Positions 61,287 through 64,000 of a stretch of DNA of 64,000 nucleotides are shown piece after piece; position 1 is the stretch's first letter; every line of letters begins with the position of its first letter. This stretch comes from CBDCGJ01 sp965216645 (lineage in GTDB: Bacteria > Pseudomonadota > Alphaproteobacteria > GCA-2731375): positions 1-64,000 of the forward strand of contig CBDCGJ010000010.1 of assembly GCA_965216645.1 (NCBI GenBank), read 5' to 3'. Below the pieces are notes generated by a model. That model was not told where the DNA came from. It saw only the letters and a program-made list of their open reading frames with translations, and did not search any database. The position numbers were made by a program, and so were the translations under genes.

Positions 61287-62099
61287 ATGGCTGACTCGCA
61301 TGCCCCCTCTCACGACTACCATCTGGTAGAGCCCAGCCCCTGGCCCATCGTCGGCGCCGGCGGGGCCTTCGTGCTCGCCATCGGGCTGATCTGGTGGATG
61401 CATGACGGCCATTGGTCCCTGATGCTGCTCGGCTTCGCCGCCGTGCTCTACACTATGGCCGTCTGGTGGCGGGACGTGATCCGGGAAGCCAAGGACGAAG
61501 GCCACCATACGCCGGTGGTCCAGCTGCATCTGCGCTACGGCATGATCCTGTTCATCGCGTCGGAAGTGATGTTCTTCGTCGCCTGGTTCTGGGCCTATTT
61601 CAACGGCGCCCTGTTCCCACCGGAGTCCATCGGCAGCCAATGGCCACCGGAAGGCATTCAAACCTTCAACCCCTGGCACCTGCCGTTGATGAATACGCTT
61701 ATCCTACTGCTGTCTTCCTGCACAGTGACCTGGGCGCACCATGCGGTCGTCGAAGGCAATAACAAAGGCGCCGTCCAAGGCTTGGCAGTGACCGTCTTGT
61801 TGGGCTTCCTGTTCACCTGCGTGCAGGGGATCGAATATGCGACCGCGCCTTTCGCCTTCTCCGGCAGCATTTACGGCGCGACCTTCTTCATGGCCACCGG
61901 TTTCCACGGCGCCCATGTCATCATCGGCTCCATATTCCTGCTGGTCTGCCTGGTTCGGGCGATGAGAGGACATTTCAAACCGGATCATCATTTCGGGTTG
62001 GAAGCGGCGGCCTGGTACTGGCATTTCGTTGACGTGGTCTGGCTGTTCCTGTTCTCCTGCATCTACATCTGGGGCGCATCGGAGATCACCGCCGGCTAA
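61287..62099 (+). CDS. coxC: Cytochrome c oxidase subunit III
   Basis: Seven-helix subunit of 270 residues. Typical parts: HDYHLVEPSPWPIVGAGGAF at the start, HTPVVQLHLRYGMILFIASEVMFFVAWFWAYFN, WHLPLMNTLILLLSSCTVTWAHHA, and the end HHFGLEAAAWYWHFVDVVWLFLFSCIYIWG. It stabilises the catalytic core and proton uptake. GAGGAG precedes the ATG at 61287. Confidence 0.97.
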   Translation: MADSHAPSHDYHLVEPSPWPIVGAGGAFVLAIGLIWWMHDGHWSLMLLGFAAVLYTMAVWWRDVIREAKDEGHHTPVVQLHLRYGMILFIASEVMFFVAWFWAYFNGALFPPESIGSQWPPEGIQTFNPWHLPLMNTLILLLSSCTVTWAHHAVVEGNNKGAVQGLAVTVLLGFLFTCVQGIEYATAPFAFSGSIYGATFFMATGFHGAHVIIGSIFLLVCLVRAMRGHFKPDHHFGLEAAAWYWHFVDVVWLFLFSCIYIWGASEITAG

Positions 62100-62127
62100 G
62101 GCGCGACGCGCGGGCGGCGGCGAGATA

Positions 62128-62496
62128 ATGTCCGAATGGAACCGACCGGACGTCTCGCCTTTCGCCGCCGGACTTCGTTGCCGCTGTCCGCGATGCGGAC
62201 AGGGACGCCTGTTTGAGGGATTATTGGCCGTGCGCGCCAATTGCGCCTTCTGCGATCTGGATTTGACAGCACAGGATTCCGGCGACGGTCCCGCAATATT
62301 CGTCATCTTGATCGTCGGCGCACTGGCTGTCACTCTTGCCATGGTCGTCGAATTGACGTTCGGGCCGCCGACCTGGGTTCATCTGGTCTACCAAATTCCC
62401 TTCGTCCTGGCGGCTTCCATCCTATTGTTAAGGCCGTTCAAGGCCCTGTTGATCGCGCTGCAATATCGCAACCGCACAGCGGGATTCGAGGAATGA
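62128..62496 (+). CDS. DUF983 membrane protein
   Basis: A 122-residue protein with two zinc-type Cys pairs (CRCPRCGQGRLFEG and NCAFCDLDL) and two membrane helices (AIFVILIVGALAVTLAMVVEL and VYQIPFVLAASILLLRPF). DUF983 proteins are regularly found between coxC and surf1 in alphaproteobacteria and may help oxidase assembly or copper delivery; that is inference. The ATG at 62128 begins 28 bp past coxC. The stop overlaps the surf1 start. Confidence 0.9.
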   Translation: MSEWNRPDVSPFAAGLRCRCPRCGQGRLFEGLLAVRANCAFCDLDLTAQDSGDGPAIFVILIVGALAVTLAMVVELTFGPPTWVHLVYQIPFVLAASILLLRPFKALLIALQYRNRTAGFEE

Positions 62497-63200
62497 GCAA
62501 GCCACGCCTCTGGGCATTGATCTTCACCCTGCCGGCCCTTTGCGTCTTGCTTGGCCTCGGCTATTGGCAGTTGCAGCGGCTGGATTGGAAGCGGGAGTTG
62601 ATCGCCATGCGGCAAGCCGGCCTGACCGCGCCACCGATTGCATTACCCGCCGAATTCGACGCCGCCTTGGAGTTTCGCCGCGTTCAACTCACCGGCGCGT
62701 ATCTTTCGGCGGCGCCGCTTTTCCTCTATCCGCGCAGCCGCAAGAATGTCGCCGGCGTGCATGTCCTGACGCCATTCAAACTTCAGGACGGACGCATCCT
62801 CATTATCGATCGGGGTTTCGTCGCCACGGACGGACGCGGGCCCGACGTCGATTGGCAGGACCCGTTGAAAGCAGGCGACGGCAGCGTGCTCGGCGTGATG
62901 CGTACGGAATTGACCCGACATTTTTGGGCGGAAGATGGGATCGACCGCGACGGCCTCATCAATTGGTATGATATCCCGACCATGCGGCGATATTTCAAGC
63001 TGGATCTGTTACCGGTCGTGGTCGAGGCGATTGACAGTCCCCATCCCAACGTGCCGCCATGGCCGGGTCAAAGCCGGGTCAATCTGCCGAACAATCATCT
63101 GCAATATGCGATAACGTGGTTTGGCTTGGCCGCCGCACTGGCGGTTATCTTCATGATTTTCTGGCGCCGCGAAGGCCGCGGGCCGGAGCCCGGTCAATAG
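62493..63200 (+). CDS. surf1: SURF1-family assembly protein
   Basis: A 235-residue SURF1 homologue, needed for haem a insertion into CoxA. Two helices flank a periplasmic domain: LWALIFTLPALCVLLGLGYWQLQRLDWK, the classic GxWQLxRxxWK entry, and ITWFGLAAALAVIFMIFWRR at the end. The domain has RVQLTGAYLSAAPLFLYPRSR, GVHVLTPFKLQDGRILIIDRGFV and PNNHLQYAITWF. The ATG overlaps the DUF983 stop. The last 7 bp overlap the convergent gshA gene. Confidence 0.93.
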   Translation: MSKPRLWALIFTLPALCVLLGLGYWQLQRLDWKRELIAMRQAGLTAPPIALPAEFDAALEFRRVQLTGAYLSAAPLFLYPRSRKNVAGVHVLTPFKLQDGRILIIDRGFVATDGRGPDVDWQDPLKAGDGSVLGVMRTELTRHFWAEDGIDRDGLINWYDIPTMRRYFKLDLLPVVVEAIDSPHPNVPPWPGQSRVNLPNNHLQYAITWFGLAAALAVIFMIFWRREGRGPEPGQ

Positions 63201-64000
63201 GCGTAAGCCTCGAATACGTCCTCGACGCTGCCGTCCCACTTACCGTGATAGAGAACCAACATCTCATCGGCCGGCGTCATGCCGCTGTCGACAGTGCGCT
63301 GCAGGGTTTCGAGATATTCGGTCTCGTCGCTTGATACCTTGCCAGGACGGGCACGATTGCGCAGGCCGGTTTCCGCGATATCCAAAACCCGCTTGGCGAC
63401 GTCGCGGACTGTGCCTTGGCGAAACCGTGCCTCCAGCGCCGACTTCGGCACGTCGCGGCGCAGGCCGTCCATTTCCTCGAGGCTCCAATCCTTTACCAAG
63501 TCCCAGGCCGCATCCTGCGCGGTTCCGTCATAGAGCAAACCAACCCACAACGCCGGCAGGGCGCAAAGGCGCGCCCAAGGGCCGCCGTCGGCGCCACGCA
63601 TTTCGAGGAACTTCTTCAGCCGCACTTCGGGAAAGGCAGTTGTCAGATGGTCTTCCCAATCCTTCATGGAAGGGATTTCTCCCGGCAGGCCCGGCAGCTT
63701 GCCGGCCATGAAGTCGCGGAACGATTGCCCGGCAACGTCTTGATAAACGCCATCGCGGTAAGCGAAATACATCGGCACGTCGAGAATGTAGTCGGCCCAG
63801 CGCTCGAAGCCCATGCCATCCTCAAAAACGAAGGGCAGCATGCCGCAGCGGTCCGGATCGGTGTCGGTCCAGACATGACTGCGGAAGGATTTGAACCCGT
63901 TCGGCTTGCCCTCCGTGAATGGGGAATTGGCGAACAGCGCCGTGGCGATCGGCTGCAGCGCCAAGGAAATTCGAAACTTCTGCACCATGTCGGCTTCGCT
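63194..64000 (-). CDS. gshA: Glutamate-cysteine ligase (GshA), 5' part missing
   Basis: C-terminal 268 residues of a glutamate-cysteine ligase of the plant/alphaproteobacterial type; the N-terminal 190 or so lie beyond the window edge. Visible are SEADMVQKFRISLALQPIATALFANSPF, GKPNGFKSFRSHVWTDTDPDRCGMLPFVFEDGMGFERWADYILDVPMYFAYRDG, and FPEVRLKKFLEMRGADGGPWARLCALPALWVGLLYD, all typical of the family's ATP/glutamate site. It makes gamma-glutamylcysteine for glutathione, which the nearby GST and isomerase use. Convergent with surf1. Confidence 0.95.
   Translation of the reverse strand, partial: SEADMVQKFRISLALQPIATALFANSPFTEGKPNGFKSFRSHVWTDTDPDRCGMLPFVFEDGMGFERWADYILDVPMYFAYRDGVYQDVAGQSFRDFMAGKLPGLPGEIPSMKDWEDHLTTAFPEVRLKKFLEMRGADGGPWARLCALPALWVGLLYDGTAQDAAWDLVKDWSLEEMDGLRRDVPKSALEARFRQGTVRDVAKRVLDIAETGLRNRARPGKVSSDETEYLETLQRTVDSGMTPADEMLVLYHGKWDGSVEDVFEAYAY

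Overview
The window is a high-GC chromosomal segment, most likely from an aerobic alphaproteobacterium of Rhodospirillales type. Supporting this are a canonical aa3 cytochrome oxidase operon with ctaB, ctaG, DUF983 and surf1, a MucR/Ros-type zinc-finger regulator, DUF2794, a COQ7-type hydroxylase and a GshA-type glutamate-cysteine ligase. No phage, plasmid, IS transposase, integrase or CRISPR array is visible. The gene order looks like ordinary chromosome carrying small catabolic modules.

The most notable result is two genes that are interrupted by an in-frame TGA yet read on as coherent protein afterwards. One is a Bcp/PrxQ-type peroxiredoxin at the left edge, with TGA exactly at the peroxidatic cysteine. 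The other is a GrdB-like reductase subunit at 33550-34440, with TGA in a U-x-x-C motif. Each TGA is followed at about 20 nt by a hairpin that fits the bacterial SECIS model, and both apical loops begin CGUGA. Both are best read as selenoproteins, which conventional gene calling would truncate or split. The Sec machinery (selA, selB, selC, selD) is not in the window.

Layout. 1-9.7 kb: Sec-peroxiredoxin, small secreted protein, NUDIX hydrolase, EamA exporter, DUF1232 protein, SDR, pterin dehydratase and sirtuin, MFS transporter, membrane GDPD, ThpR. 9.0-13 kb: tesA-like esterase divergent from the ybbA/ybbP-type ABC exporter. 13-18.4 kb: two tandem Bax-inhibitor-1 proteins, MlrC-type peptidase, carboxyltransferase, a REP-like hairpin element, speH. 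18.5-23.4 kb: DUF4166, DUF2794 and a four-gene Opp/Dpp ABC operon without its binding protein. 23.5-28.3 kb: hydrolases, a split TPP-dependent decarboxylase, and the overlapping yqaA-dsbB-coq7 operon. 28.4 kb: tRNA-Leu(CAA). 28.8-33.4 kb: MucR, HCCA-isomerase-like protein, TetR, LigE-like GST, amidohydrolase and a conserved hypothetical.

33.5-41.4 kb: GrdB-like selenoprotein, MscS channel, secreted intradiol dioxygenase, an EamA/NIPSNAP pair divergent from an ArsR regulator, and a cyclase-TPR protein. 41.4-49 kb: ring-hydroxylating dioxygenase (alpha subunit frameshifted), a racemase-family protein, MBL hydrolase, flavin-split-barrel protein and a large SAM-cyclase-ATPase-TPR regulator. 49-56.8 kb: D-2-hydroxyacid dehydrogenase, second MscS channel, HSL esterase, secreted cyclase-family protein, folE, tldD. 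57-63.2 kb: the cox operon. 63.2 kb to the end: gshA, partial.

Themes are redox and thiol homeostasis (selenoproteins, DsbB, GSTs, GshA), aromatic catabolism (two dioxygenases, LigE-like GST, isomerase) and osmotic or envelope functions (two MscS channels, ABC exporters). All family assignments come from reading motifs by eye; no database search was possible.
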